NCBI GenBank assembly: GCA_022432975.1
Contig: CM039511.1
Coordinates: forward strand, 20,052,557 to 20,116,556
Origin: Begonia masoniana
Lineage: Eukaryota > Streptophyta > Magnoliopsida > Cucurbitales > Begoniaceae
Length of the DNA stretch: 64,000 nucleotides
Direction of reading: 5' to 3'
Made by a program: the position numbers and the translations under genes. This document shows positions 47,169 through 60,557 of the stretch, in pieces; the stretch's first letter is position 1, and the number at the start of each line of letters is the position of its first letter. Under the pieces are notes generated by a model. It saw nothing but the letters and a program-made list of their open reading frames with translations. It made no database searches and was not told where the DNA came from.

Positions 47169-49438
47169 TTTCAAAATGTGAATTTTGGTTGACTAAGGTG
47201 CACTTTCTTGGGCATGTTATTAGCAGTGGTGGAATATCAGTGGATCCAGCTAAGATTCAGTCGATTAATGATTGGCCTCAACCGACGAATGTCAGTGAAA
47301 TTCGAAGTTTTCTGGGGTTGGCTGGCTATTAAAGAAGGTTTATTGAAGGGTTTTCTAAAATAGCAGCACATATGACTCGTTTGACAAGAAAAGACATGAA
47401 GTATGAGTGGTCTGAGGAGTGTGAGCTAAGCTTTCAGACGTTGAAGCAGAAATTGACTATAGCTCCGATTCTGACGTTGCCTGTAGCTGAGGAGAAGTTC
47501 TGTGTTTATTGTGATGCCTCTCGGATTGGTCTGGGTTGTGTGCTTATGCAGAAGGATAAAGTGATAGCTTATGCTTCTAGGCAATTGAAGTCGTATGAGA
47601 AGAATTATCCAACCCATGATTTGGAGTTAGCTGCTGTGGTGTTTGCTTTGAAGATCTAGAGGCATTACCTTTATGGTCAGCAGTTCGAGGTATATTCAGA
47701 TCATAAAAGTCTGAAGTATATCTCCACTCAAAAAGAGTTGAATATGAGGTAGCGGCGGTGGTTAGAGTTCGTGAAGGACTATGATCTGGAGATTAAATAC
47801 CACCCCGGAAAGGCCAATATGGTAGCAGATGCCTTAAGCCGTGTATCGACTTCGGTTTCAGCTTTGGAGGCTGGTATGTATGTGGCTTTGAGATCTGATG
47901 TTCAGAGATTTGATTTGGAGTTGGTTTCAAATTTGATAGCTATGCTATCAGACTTATCTTTGAAGCCTACAATTTTGGAAAAGATTTGTGAAGCTCAGCA
48001 AGAAGATTCGGAGTGCAATAAATTTAAGCTGAGTATGGTGTATGATGATCGGATTGAGTTTAGCTACTCAGATGATGGTATTCTGAAGTTCCGAAATCGA
48101 TGGTATGTTCCAAGCAATGAGCAGCTTCGGAAGGAGATCTTAACTGAAGCTCATTCGTCGAGGTTTTCTGTTCACCCAGGCATTACGAAAATGTACAGGG
48201 ACCTCAAACTGTATTATTAGTGGCCCGGTATGAAGAAGTCAGTGGCTGAGTTTGTAGAAACATGTTTAGTTTGTCAGCAGGTGAAGACAGAACATCAAAG
48301 ACCTGCTGGGAAGTTACAACCTTTACCAATTCCTGAATGGAACTGGGACCAGATTTCGATGGATTTTGTTGTCGGCTTACCTCGAACAACGAAAGGATTT
48401 GATGGCATATGGGTGATTGTGGATCGTTTAACTAAGTCAGCCCATTTTCTATCGGTGAAGATGACATATAGCATGGATCGGTTTGCTAAGTTGTACATTC
48501 AGGAGATTCTGAGATTACATGGTGTGCCTATTGCTATTGTATCGGACACGGACCTGAGGTTCACCTCCAAGTTTTGGAAGAGTCTGCATAAGGCGATGGG
48601 GACTCGGTTGAACTTCAGCACTGCTTTTCATCCTCAGACAGACAGACAATCTGAACGGACTATTCAGATTCTTGAGGATATGCTCCAAGCTTCTGGGCTG
48701 GAGTTTCAGGATTCTTGGAGCAAGTATCTACCTTTGGTGGAGTTCTCGTATAACAATAGTTATCAGGATACTATTGGAATGGCTCCATACGAGGCTCTCT
48801 ACGGAAGAAAATGAAGATCGCCTCTTTATTGGGACGAAGTCGGAGAATCTAGTTTGATTAGCTCGGAGATTGTACAGCAAACTACGGATAAGATCAAATT
48901 CATTTGGCAACACATTCTGACAGCTCAGAGCAGATAGAAGAGCTATGCATATGGTAGAAGGCGGGAGCTGGAATTTGAAGTTGGAGATGAGGTTTTCTTA
49001 AAAGTCTCGCCGTTCAAGGGAGTAATGAGGTTCGGGAAGCAAGGTAAGTTGACTCCGAGGTATGTTGGACCGTTCCCGATCACGAAGAAAGTGGGAAAGA
49101 CAGAGTATCAGTTGGAGCTGCCTACTTCGATGGAAGGAGTGCATAACGTTTTCCATATATCGATGCTACGGAAATGCCTGAGGGATCCATCGCACGTAGT
49201 GTTGCAGCAGGAGATCGATGTGCAGCCTACGTTATCCTACGAGGAGAAACCAGTGGGTATCTAGGACTATGCAGTGAAGAAGTTGCGCAACAAGGATATT
49301 CCACCGGTGAAGGTGCTGTAGCACAACCACAACGTCGAGGAGGCGACGTGGGAGTGACAGCAAGACATGATGGAGCGCTACCCTGAGCTCTTCAGATACG
49401 CAAATTTTGAGGACAAAATTTTTATAAGGAGGGTGAAT
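47169..49438 (+). pseudogene. RT end, RNase H, integrase, chromodomain (element E)
   Basis: A single frame with nonsense codons. RNase [35 protein letters not shown]. Integrase zinc region: HSSRFSVHPGITKMYRD with CLVCQQ. Core: SMDFVVGLP, VSDTDLRFTSKFW, QTDRQSERTIQ. Chromodomain: NHNVEEATWE-stop-QQDMMERYPELF. Stops fall at 47330, 47657, 47750, 48218, 48812, 48937, 49262, 49319 and 49356 (approximate). There is no stop right after YPELF; the frame runs through the polypurine tract into the LTR. Confidence 0.88.
49418..49438 (+). other. Element E polypurine tract
   Basis: TTATAAGGAGGGTGAAT directly before the 3' LTR start TGTAACACCC. Confidence 0.85.
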
Positions 49439-51906
49439 TGTAACACCCAGAAAATTTCTATTACGTACGTAGCCCTAGGTTAGAAGTATCATGAGAGTTT
49501 ATTATGGTTAGGGTAGTTAATGTTAAGTGTTAGTGTAAATTAAAGTTAAGTGTTATGGTTGAATATAATGTGTTGAAAAGTCAAACTTTTTAAACCAATA
49601 GAATGTTAGTTAATTAGGTGAAATAAAACTTGGGAAAAATTAAATGGAAGAGGTGGTTTAGAGAGTGAACCACATTGGATTAATGAAGAAAAGGAGAAAG
49701 GATTAAATGAGGAAGATTTATAAATTAAAAAAGAATTGTGGCAAAAACAAAAAGTGGAAATTGTTAAGTTAAAAAGGTAAAATTTTAAACTTTCATTCAT
49801 CTTCTTCCTCCTTCTCCATCGTGAAAGACCAGCCACCATTAGAGGCCTCCTCTCCTTCAATACATCAAGTTTCTTCAAGGATTTTGAGGTAAATTTAGTG
49901 GGGTTTTTAGTTTTATACATTAAGAGATTGATTTTTGGTGTTTTGGAGGTGATTTTGAAGAGTTTGGTTAGGGTTTGGAAAACCCTAACCATGAAGTCCG
50001 AATTTTTGGTTTCAAAGGAGTGTTTTCTTTCCAAATTTGATGTTTTAGTTGTTGAATGGGTTAGTTTAGGTGGCTTTTAGAGAGAAATGGAAGATTGGAA
50101 GTAAGTTGTGAAAAACCGGTTTTTAACTCAAAGTGTGCCGGTTCTGTTTTTGCATTTTTGGTTCGGCCAAGTTTGGTGTTTGGTTAATTTGAGGATTTTA
50201 ATGAATAGTAGACGTGTAGAGGTTTACGAATTGGGGTGGCATGTCAAAATTCGTTGAAAAACGAGAAAGTTATGGCCATTTGAACTTGGATGGTATAAAT
50301 TGTAGTAAAAATCGGATTTAAAGAGTTAGGTTGAAAAGTTAGTGTTAGTTTGGTTTAGTTGATTTCTTTAGAATCCTTTAGTTTGTTACTAAGTGAATTT
50401 TTCTTATTTGTTACGTAATCGAGCGAGTAGTTCGGTTGGACGAAGTGACAAAACTTTTCTGGAGCAATCAGGTAAGTAGTGGATGCGTGTTTTGTTGCCT
50501 TCGGGCCTACACCATGGAACGGTAGGGATTGATTGCTTGTTTGTTGTGTTTTGTTTTGAGTCAAGCTTCGTGTGTCATGCATCATTGTTTTCTAACTACG
50601 AAACCACGGGTTTGGCATGTTTGAGTGATGAGGATGAAATGTAAGATAAAGAAAATGGATATGCAACTTGCTCTCGAGTAGAATAGCCTCGTTGGGCAAG
50701 TGGCTCGTTGGAGCACCCCGAGAGGGATTCTATTAGAGATGCTATGTTAAATTACGTAATGTGTCGGTAGTATGAATGCCTCGACCTGTTTGTGCTTGAA
50801 GGCACACTGAGGATTCTACGATCGATGGGAGGAGATTCGGTATGGCCATCCTGAATTGTTTAGGATGTGTGCCTCCAATCTTGCTCCGTGGGTCAATGTG
50901 TGGCCGTCTTGGATTGTGTTGGGGCATGTGCCTACTTGATTCACACGCAAGTGAAAGATAAATGCAACCAGAATGAAATGAATACAACAGAGTGTGTAGA
51001 AACTGCATGTTAGGGTTGAGTCGAGCATGCGTTTATGTACTGTGCATTATTTCCCTACTTGCTAAGCATTAGGCTTACTTTTTGTGTTCTATGGTGTAGG
51101 TGACGAGTTTTACACAGGTGAGATAGAGGAGACAGCCCAGGACTAGACAGCCGTCAGAGGAGTACGGGGTACGCTGGTGCGAGCTATTGTCGGGGCGTCA
51201 CGACCATTTCCTCGGTTAGTTTGTGGGAGTTTGATGTAGATAGTTTTGTAAGTATTTTTGCATTATTATGATTAGTGTATAAATACTAGTCGTTTGAAAC
51301 TATATGTTTTCAGGTTTTGGTTTATAGAATTTTAGGCGTTATGCCGCTCGTTTTGGTTTTAAAATAAACTACGTCGGGTTTAGTTTCTCTATTGTTCTTT
51401 ATTACCGTTTTAAGTCGGTTTTTCAAGATTTCTACGGGACACGGAGTTAAGGGTGTCGAGATCATGTGGTAAAAATTTTAGAATTTTTGAAGGTGTTTAG
51501 CTCGATGAAAAATGAAGAAAAGTGAGGAAAGTTGAAAAAAAAGTGAAACAAATGCATTTTTGGCAGAAAAAACCCAAGGAGGCCCGATCGATCGGGCGCT
51601 GGGCGCGATCGATCAGGCGCTGGGCACGCAGGCGCTCGCGGCGCCCTAGCGTGCGCGCAGCGCCCAGCGCGCAGGCGCGCGCGCCCAGCACACTTTAAAA
51701 AAAAAAAATTTAAATTCCTATTTCTACTATGTTTTGACCCGACATTTTCCGACATATTTTAAACGTATTTTGGGCACGTTTTCCAACAAAAATAGAGGGT
51801 TAGAGAAACCCGAAAATCGAGTCAAAATTTTATCAAAAATTATTTTAAATGCGGGATAGCTTAGCAAAGTAGCGCACTGAGCCGGGTCGGGTTCGGGGGC
51901 GTTACA
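49439..51906 (+). repeat. Element E 3' LTR
   Basis: 2468 bp, TGTAACACCC to GGCGTTACA. GATCGATC palindromes at 51587-51615 and a longer GC block (to 51690) than in the 5' LTR. Stem-loop at 51063-51077. Confidence 0.93.
51587..51690. repeat. GATCGATC and GCGCCCAGCGC palindrome block in LTR E
   Basis: CCCGATCGATCGGGCGCTGG, then GCGATCGATCAGGCGCTGG and a run of overlapping GCGC/CAGCGC words. The 5' LTR block (44518-44580) is about 45 bp shorter; the duplicated copy (53196-53325) is longer and ordered differently. Confidence 0.88.
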
Positions 51907-52120
51907 AATGCAATCCTAAAATATGAAAAACAAAGAGAAATATGATTCCAAGGATTGTGAAATGAGACCTAGTTAGCACAATGGATCTATAGTTTTAAGG
52001 TCTAATAATTTTTTAATTAATTAATATAAATTTTTTATATACAAGTAACATAATTATTAACTCTAAAGTAATTCTACTAAATAATTAGAGTTACACTCGT
52101 AAAACTCTAAAGTAATTCTA
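51907..52120. repeat. Flank of element E, first copy
   Basis: AATGCAATCCTAAAATATGA onward. The same 200 bp recur at 53534-53747. It ends in a repeated AACTCTAAAGTAATTCTAC (52059 and 52103) right at the duplication joint. Confidence 0.9.
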
Positions 52121-53533
52121 CGGTAGGGATTGATTGCTTGTTTGTTGTGTTTTGTTTTGAGTCAAGCTTCGTGTGTCATGCATCATTGTTTTCTAACTAC
52201 GAAACCACGGGTTTGGCATGTTTGAGTGGTGAGGATGAAATGTAAGATAAAGAAAATGGATATGCAACTTGGTCTCGAGTAGAATAGCCTCGTTGGGCAA
52301 GTGGCTCGTTGGAGCAGCCCGAGAGGGATTCTATTAGAGATGCTATGTTAAATTACGTAACGTGTCGGAAGTATGAATGCCTCGACATGTTCGTGCTTGA
52401 AGGCACACTGAGGATTCTACGATCGATGGGAGGAGATTCGGTATGGCCATCCCGGATTGTTTAGGATGTGTGCCTCCGATCTTGCTCCTTGGGTCAAGGT
52501 GTGGCCGTCTTGGATTGTGTTGGGGCGTGTGCCTACTTGATTCACATGCAAGTGAAAGATAAATGCAACAAGAATGAAATGAATACAACAGAGTGTATAG
52601 AAACTGCATGTTAGGGTTGAGTCGAGCATGCGTTTATGTACTGTGCATTATTTCCCTACTTGCTAAGCGTTAGGCTTACTTTTTGTGTTCTATGGTGTAG
52701 GTGACGAGTTTTACACAAGTGAGGTAGAGGAGACAGCCCAGGACTAGACAGCATTCAGAGGAGTACGGGGTATGCCGGTGCAGGCTATTGTCGGGGCGTC
52801 ACGACCACTTCCTCGGGTAGTTTGTGGGAGTTTGATGTAGATAGTTTTGTAAGTATTTTTAGATTATTATGATTAGTGTTTTGAGGGCTGGTTTGTGTAT
52901 AAATACTGGTCGTTTGAAACTATATGTTTTTAGGTTTATAGAATTTTAGGCGTTATGCCGCTCGTTTTGGTTTTAAAATAAACTACGTCGGGTTTAGTTT
53001 CTCTATTTTTCTTTATTACCTTTTTAAGTCGGTTTTTCAATACTTTTACGGGACAAAGATTTAAGGGTGTCGGGATCATGTGGTAAAAATTTTAGAATTT
53101 TTGGAGGTGTTTGATTCGATGAAAAATGAATAAAAGTGAGGAAAGTTGAAAAAAAAGTGAAACAAATACATTTTTGGCCGAAAAAACCCAAGGAGGCCCG
53201 ATCGATCGGGCGTTGGGCGCGATCGATCTGGCGCTAGGCGCGTAGGCGCTCGCGGCGCCCTGGCGTGCGTGCAGCGCCCAACGCGCTGCGCCCAGCGCCC
53301 AGGCGCGTGCGCCCAGCACCCTTCAAAAAAAAAAAATTAAATTCCTATTTCTAGTATGTTTTGATCCGACATTTTCCAACATATTTTAAACGTATTTTGG
53401 GTACGTTTTCCAACAAAAATCGAGGGTTAGAGAAACCCGAAAACCGAGTCAAAATTTTATCGAAAATTATTTTAAACGCGGGATAGCTTAGCAAAGTAAA
53501 GCACTGAGCCGGGTCGGGTTCGGGGGAGTTACA
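52121..53533 (+). repeat. Duplicated 3' part of LTR E
   Basis: Repeats 50520-51906 from CGGTAGGGATTGATTGCTTG to the LTR end (GAGTTACA). Together with the flank it forms a direct duplication of about 1.6 kb. Confidence 0.93.
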
Positions 53534-53747
53534 AATACAATCATAAAATATGAAAAACAAAGAGAAATATGATTCCAAGGATTGTGAAATGAGACCTAGT
53601 TAGCACAATAGATCTATAGTTTTAAGGTCTAATAATTTTTTAATTAATTAATATAAATTTTTTATATACAAGTAACATAATTATTAACTCTAAAGTAATT
53701 CTACTAAATAATTAGAGTTACCCTCGTAAAACTATAATCTATATTTA
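53534..53747. repeat. Flank of element E, second copy
   Basis: Near-identical to 51907-52100 and continues into unique DNA after CGTAAAACT. This marks the original outer flank of element E. Confidence 0.9.
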
Positions 53748-56700
53748 CTCAAAGTGTCTATTGATATAGTTATTACATATGTATTAACCCTCCATTTTGA
53801 TTCGTAAGAGAACTATGTTTATAATCTGTGAACCTTTCATATTATATCTTTATTCTTGACTACCATTAGTTCTTGATTGAATCATAATAATTATGAACAA
53901 CGCTTTAATTATTCTATCCCTGAATTAATAAATAAGAGAATCTATAGAATTAGATTTCATTGTATTAATAATAACATTCTCCGCTATTCATTTTATTTCT
54001 TTCTCAATATACAAGGTATACGAATTGTAACTCGTACAAGAACTTTAATGAGTAAATAAAAAAATAAACTAAAATAAAATAGTAGTTTGCTAAATATAAT
54101 GAATTAAGATCATACATATATGACTATCATTATAATAAATTAATCTTTTTTTTATATTTAATGGAGATTATCAAAATAATATAATTTTATTTTCTGCAAT
54201 CCTGTATAATTATATTATATCAAACATATTCATCTTAAATTAATACATATATAGTAAGGATATGACTATATATTTTTAGCGAGATGAACCTATGTTTATA
54301 ACTATGAATTATTTGAGAATTTCATACTTCAAATATAAGTCAAAAACTTATTATTATTATTATTATTATTATTTTTATTTTATTTCATATATATACAATA
54401 TATATCTTACTATAAAGTTTGTATAAATAATAAAGAGTTTTCTATGAACTTTACAACTAGCATCTAAAATTCAAATATAATATTAATAAATATAAAGTTA
54501 TTCATATATTATAAAAATTATTCTATTATATTTGTAGCTGGACACATAATTCCCAACGCTGCAACATTCGGTAGGATTACTCTTCCAAAATATTGAAAAC
54601 AGAGTTTTTTCGTATAGAACAATAAATATTATTTGTCACTAAATGGTGGTATCCAAATGTCGCAGCCCACTCTTGTCAAGGCAAAGACAGACTAAGATTC
54701 TGTTTACAGTGAGAGTTCAACTCATACCAGTGGGATCGCACAATTTCATATAGCTTGACATAGTGAAAATCAAGTGTTTTATAAGTAGAGTTCTCCTCCT
54801 TATCCCAAGAACAAATCCATGTGGATCTCCCCTAAAATGGACAATATTATACGAGGAGTACCGGGGGATTCCACACCAAAAATAAATATTTTTTTAATCA
54901 CAAAAAAAGAGCAAAGTTATTTCTTTTCCTGCCATAAATGTCTACTAAGTTCTAAGCATTATAACTAAAACATATTGTATGACATTTTATGTGATGTAAC
55001 ACTGGTGATTATACAGAAATTTATTTATTCTTTCCAATTTTTGAATTTTGTTATTATGAATTCTCTTTCATTTTTCAACCTTTTTTATTCTCCACCAACA
55101 AAAATAACGCTCTTCCACATTTTCAAGCTTTTTGGGTACCAAGTTAGATGGGTGGTGAATATGAAGGCGTGATTAAAGCAACATCATTTGGTCTCCAAAT
55201 CTATCAAATTCGTCTCTTTCACTCTACTATCATAGCTTATTATTAGCACAATCCTTAACTCTGCCGACAGTATTTCGTAAAATAGTTATTAGGTAATTAT
55301 TTGAGTAGTTGATCCTTTTCAACGATCTAAATTTCAATATATTATTTTAGATAAAGATATTATATGTCACATAACCACGTAGAGCTTTATATTTTAGATG
55401 TTTAATTGTTTTCGTTTCATGAATATCAAATATTCAAATGCGGGAAGAGAAGAAAATAAAGCCAAATCTCGGGTTTATTCAATCAATAAATAAATATAAG
55501 TAGAATAAACAAGCGTAATCCCTTGTGTTTTTTTATTTGTTCATAGATTTCCAACAAAAACCAACTCATTGATGGTAATGTCCAAATTTTTTATTTCTAG
55601 TATAAAACCAATTATTTCATTTATTCACTTGATTGATCTTTAATAAATAAGTGTAGTAGAACAAGAGAGGGGGGAAATAATAGAGATATATTATGGCATG
55701 TAAGCACTACTTTCTCAAATCCTAGCTATTTTGGGACCATTCTATGTTTTCGTTTATTCCTATGAACAAGCTGTCTTAGCATACAGTTGAAGTGACAAGA
55801 TATGATCATTATTATTATCATCCAAACAAGATCCAAAGTTTGGTTGGAACAAAGTTAATTTTATGTTATAAAGCAAAAATAAAATGCATTATAATTCTGT
55901 TTTTGAGCCTCCCAAACTTCTGTTTCTTGTTTATTTGTTCTTGATTTATTCAAACAAATTGGGTATGATTTACAATGATTTGTCAAAGACTTGAGCTGTT
56001 TTAAATTATTATTCAACGCTTCAAAGACAACTTTGTTCCGAGTAAGTACGAGTATACCTAGAAAGACTAAATTTTCATCGTCATGCATTCACTAAAGTCA
56101 TTATTTTAATTACTTGTAAATATTAACCCTCCGAGTTTTTGAGAAGTTTTCCGGTATTTCTAATATAATATTGTCCACTTTGAATCAAAGTTTGCACAAT
56201 TTTTTTTTTAAAGTTAGCTCAAAACGTGTTGTACTAAGTATGGATGAGAACTCTATTTATAAACTATTCACTTTCTACTCAATCAAACGATGTGGAATTG
56301 TGCATCCCTACTGGTATTGACTGGACTCTCTCAATAATTAAAATCTTAGGTTGTATTAGCCTTCATAAGGCAATTTGTCACACTTTTGCATCCCTAATTC
56401 TATTTTATTGTGCAGCCAAAAAACTTGTTGTGCGATATAATTGATTAACTAAATAACAAATATTTTCAAAACTTCATGGTGGAAGCGGAGAAATCGAGCT
56501 CATCAAGGATCTATCATGATCTCAAAAACTTCTTTCTATTAATTATTTATTTTATTAATATTAGTTGTCAACAGAAAGCTCTTCGATCAAAGTAAATGAG
56601 TTTTTCATAATCTAAAAAAAAAAACTATAAGATTAATAATTATTAATCCAAAGAAAATTCCATGCCTGGTGTTGACTTCATAATAAGTGATCCATAATCA

Positions 56701-59010
56701 ACAAAGAAAAAAAACAAGAACAAGAACAAGGAAATCCTACTTTTCCAAAGAGGATGTCTTCTCAAATGTTGACAATCTTATTTATATTTACATAATCAAG
56801 CTGGACACGTGCAGTACTTTTATGATACAATTAATTAATTAAATTAATTAATGAATACTTCAAAATAATATAAAGATGAAGAGGCCGGCTAAGTAAAAAG
56901 CATTGAGGATGGCATATATTTGCATGATGGGTTAGCTAATCTTCTATTTCAACGTGGCATCATTACGTATGCTTAGTCTTCTCTAAATCACCTCACTGGA
57001 TATGTTTTAAGTGATTAAAACAAATTAATTAAGCTTTGCAAATACAACACAAAACTACACGACAAGCACAGTTGGTGTTACTACAAGAAATGGAAATACA
57101 TGACTTGTTGAAAAGAACACATAAAACATGAGACGAGATCGGATGAGGGTTGCTTGGCGGTATTCATGCGATTCAAATATTGTCGATTTTAAACTGAAAT
57201 TCAGACGCTATTGTTTTCGAGTTTTACCTGCCCACGTAAAAATTAAAATCTTACTTAAAAAAACATTACTTTACATGTTTTTCAAATGATATTAAATTGT
57301 ATAGTTTTATGGTTAACCCTAGTAAAACATGATTTTTTACTATTCTCGTTTTTATGGGATGGATTGAATAAATATTGTTCCCTATTTCTTTACACCCAAA
57401 AGTTCATTTGCATGAGCATAAACTGATTAGTTTTAAGTAATAAACAAAAGTAGTAAAAGTGAAAATTAAAAAAAAAAAAAAAAATTCACACATTTTTGGG
57501 CTGCAGGCATATAGCCCAGCCAACTGCCCAATGTATAAATTGGTACAAATTAAACTAATTAATTATTAGTAATTGATCATTAATTATGCACAATGTGTTT
57601 AGATGAACTTGTGTCGGCTCCTTTTCATCTTCTTCTTTTTTTTTTTTTTTTGTGAACTTGTAATTAATGGTTATTTTGAAAGAGAAGCATTACATCAAAT
57701 AATTGAAAGAGAAGCAATAATTGTTAGTCTCATCAATAATTCCAAACCAAGATAAACCAAAAGAGTTCAAAAGAAAGAAGGGGGGCCTGGGATTTCACTT
57801 TTACAAATTTTTCATATCATATCATAGAACACATTTAGTTGTCTCATGGAATCTAACCCAGCCAGCACGTTTAATTTTTGAATGATCAAATTTCAGATTG
57901 ATTTATTTTTAGTTATCAGAGTAAAGTGTATTGTAGCCTTTATACTTATAAGTCAATAACTACAAATATTTTAAACAATTTAATTGAGTAAAATTGCTTC
58001 TATACTTTGGTTTGTAAGCAAAATGACTATTTACGTGATAATGTTTGTCAAATGTCTTTTTTTTTTTCTTTAGTTATTTTAATCTATCATGATTACCACT
58101 CACTCGATTTCACACACACATTCGATATCATACTTGATTTAAAAAACAAGAAAATAGTCTAATTGAGATTTGTGTCTCCATTGTAAAAAGTTAAAGTGTG
58201 GGCAAAATCAAGCAAGTCAAAAAAAGTATGATAAGTGAAAATTATAATCATGTGCAAAAACGTGAAATATTTTATAATTATTGTTGCCACTTTGCTAAGA
58301 TCTGAAAGAGCAGAGCTTAATTTGCTAAAAAAATAACTATACCATAATTATAATATTGATTTATTGTTAAAATTATAATATTACAAGTTAATAACAAAAT
58401 GTTGATTTGAGTATTAATCTATCAAGTATTTTTGAAACACGAAGATATTGATTTAAAATATTTTTTTGGAAATCCAATATAGACAGTTCAAAATCAAGTA
58501 GTTGTTATGACCCGACGCATGTGAGAAGAATTATACAATCATATATTGTTTAGAATAAATCAAAGAAATTAACATTTAAGTAGAGTTCTCATCTCAACTT
58601 ATTTTGACACATTGTAGGATAAAACTATAAAATAAAATTGTATGAATTTTGACCAAAAAGAAATAATATCCTGTTGAGCAGCCAGGAGCAAGGTTTTACA
58701 ATAATTATTATTAGATTATTAAATCATTTAGATGTCATTCATTAGCTCATTTACAATTTTCAAAGGCTATGAATCTTGATGGAATAAAAATCAAAGCACT
58801 TGCAACAATTGTTCTCGTGGCCTAAATTTTAAATATTTAAGATCCTGAAATAAAAATAGATTTGCTATTTCACGTTGAAAATTAATCATTAATGTAGAAG
58901 AAATTAATTATAGAATATTGAGAGGAAACAAATTTGTGAAAACTTCATCTCAATTTTTTGTTTGTTCATTACTCGTTTTATTTAATAAATCTAAGAAATT
59001 GGTATGGCAG
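53748..59010. other. AT-rich low-copy DNA without recognisable genes
   Basis: 5.3 kb with only short frames and no domain I recognise on either strand. It holds a (TTA)n run at 54349-54372, a 17-A run at 57468-57484, a T run near 57637-57651 and AATTAATT-rich patches near 56828-56850. A 60-codon frame at 53877-54059 has no recognised relative. No LTR, terminal inverted repeat or tRNA was seen. Confidence 0.6.
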
Positions 59011-60465
59011 TGTTGCGAAAAATATTTCCCAAGTATACGAGTCACAACAAGTAATAAAGTAATAAATAGAATGTCGAACCCACAAGAACTTATTAATTAA
59101 TAATTGAATTTATTAATCTTAATTCTAAATTGAACACACATTTTATGGTTACGTAATTGAATTTAAATTAAACAATCAAAACAATTAAAGTAAACTAATG
59201 TAAAATAACGAAACAGATAGAATGAGATTAGATTTAGTAAATAAAAACCTAGGTACTACGATTTCACTAAAACAACATTTATTTCAGTCCTTCCTAATTA
59301 TATTCATAAATATTCTACCTATGTTGATGATCGATTTCGCTAAATTCTATTACAATCTCTCTCGAACATTGCTTAGTTTATCTGATTAATGGATAATGAC
59401 TTCTCAGTCTCAAATCTTAACATTAATCAAATACAATTAAATTGAGAAATCACAATGATCACATCAATACTGTAACTATTTCTAGCCTACGCATATTTTT
59501 GACATTAATTCAATTGCTCAGATGTTCATCACCTCTCAGTCTCAAAACACCCTAAAAATCAAGTAAAGATTGGCCATAAATTTACAAGCTTTTAGAACGG
59601 AAATTAAATGCGTCAACAATATTAAAAGAAATACTTATTGAATTTAATTAAACAAAAACATAAAAAATAAACATTGTCTGGCTACATTGTAGCCTTAGAA
59701 GAAAAATTTAGTTCATGCTAGAAGAAAAAGAAACAACAATCATAAAGATGTTCATAAGTAAACTATAGAAAGAGAGGAAAAAAACTATGCTGATGTCCAA
59801 TTCTCAAACTCTCGCCTTGTTCCCAGTTTTCTTTGTCAACTCTGAATCTCCCCCTCTTCGTCCCTCTGTCTCTATTCTCTGAAAATTATCCTCTGCCAAA
59901 GCTTCCGTCTCCCGTTCTCTAAATAATTTTCTCTCAATAATTCTCTTCTCATTAGGGTTGCCTCTATCTTCTGTTATTACCTAATTCAGATCAACGGCTC
60001 AGATTAAAACAAATAAATTTTTCACCGGTAGCCGATCGATCGCCTAAAGATGGCCGATCGATCGGCTCAGTGTCTGCCCTTGTAACACAATCTTTTCTTC
60101 AGCCGATCGATCGCCTGAAGATGGCCGATCGATCAGCTTTTTTTCTGTTGTGCAACATATCTTCTCTTCAGCAAATCGATCGCCAAAATGGCCGATCGAT
60201 CGGCTTTAGTTCTGTCTCCCTGCTCTCAATTTCCTGTTTTTCTTCAGCCGATCGATTGGCTTATGTTTGGTTTTCTCCAACTTCACCTTTTCTTTTTTTC
60301 ATCCTCTTGATCTTCTTCCATTCTTTATAATCAAGCTCCAACCTGGTTTATGTAAATTATCTGTACACTTACACAAAAGACGTCAAATTTCTTCAAACAC
60401 TTGAGAATAACTTATCGAATCAAATATCAAAAGTATGAATAAGTGTGTAAAATACACACTTATCA
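59011..60465 (-). repeat. Athila-type LTR on the minus strand (solo or remnant)
   Basis: 1455 bp, TGTTGCGAAAAAT at the left and CACACTTATCA at the right. Read on the minus strand its ends match those of the plus-strand LTR at 60558-62064: start TGATAAGTGTGTA, end CTTGGG...TTTTTCGCAACA. No primer site or internal Athila sequence adjoins it. Flanking bases (GGCAG and TGTAA) do not match, so it is not a clean solo LTR with target duplication. Confidence 0.8.
60031..60260. repeat. GATCGATC palindrome array in the minus-strand Athila LTR
   Basis: Units start near 60031, 60102, 60171 and 60247. Each begins with a GCCGATCGATCG-like palindrome; the first three have a second one (GGCCGATCGATCGGC type) about 10 nt further on. 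Spacing is about 70 bp. Confidence 0.9.
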
Positions 60466-60557
60466 TGTAAACGGACAAAAAACTAATATTAAGAATACAA
60501 ATTGTAAAATCTACTATTTTTATAAATAAATAAAACAATGACTCATTTTTTGTGTTT

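Larger units (their letters stand above)
42439..51906 (+). mobile_element. Tekay/Del-type retrotransposon E
   Basis: Plus-strand element: 5' LTR 42439-44807 (first 85 bp missing), primer site 44811, gag-pol 44966-49438, polypurine tract, 3' LTR 49439-51906. It has only two indels in the coding region but many stop codons. All family domains are present in order. Confidence 0.92.

Noticed and set aside
53877..54059. 60-codon frame ending IVTRTRTLMSK, perhaps an organelle-derived or host exon
   Set aside because: I could not match it to any gene I know and the surroundings have no further coding signal.
57077..57095. ACTACAAGAAATGG resembling a CACTA transposon end
   Set aside because: The first base does not fit, no inverted partner was found nearby and no transposase sequence is present.
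58918..59100. 60-codon frame spanning the edge of the minus-strand Athila LTR
   Set aside because: It crosses from unique DNA into LTR sequence and shows no domain.
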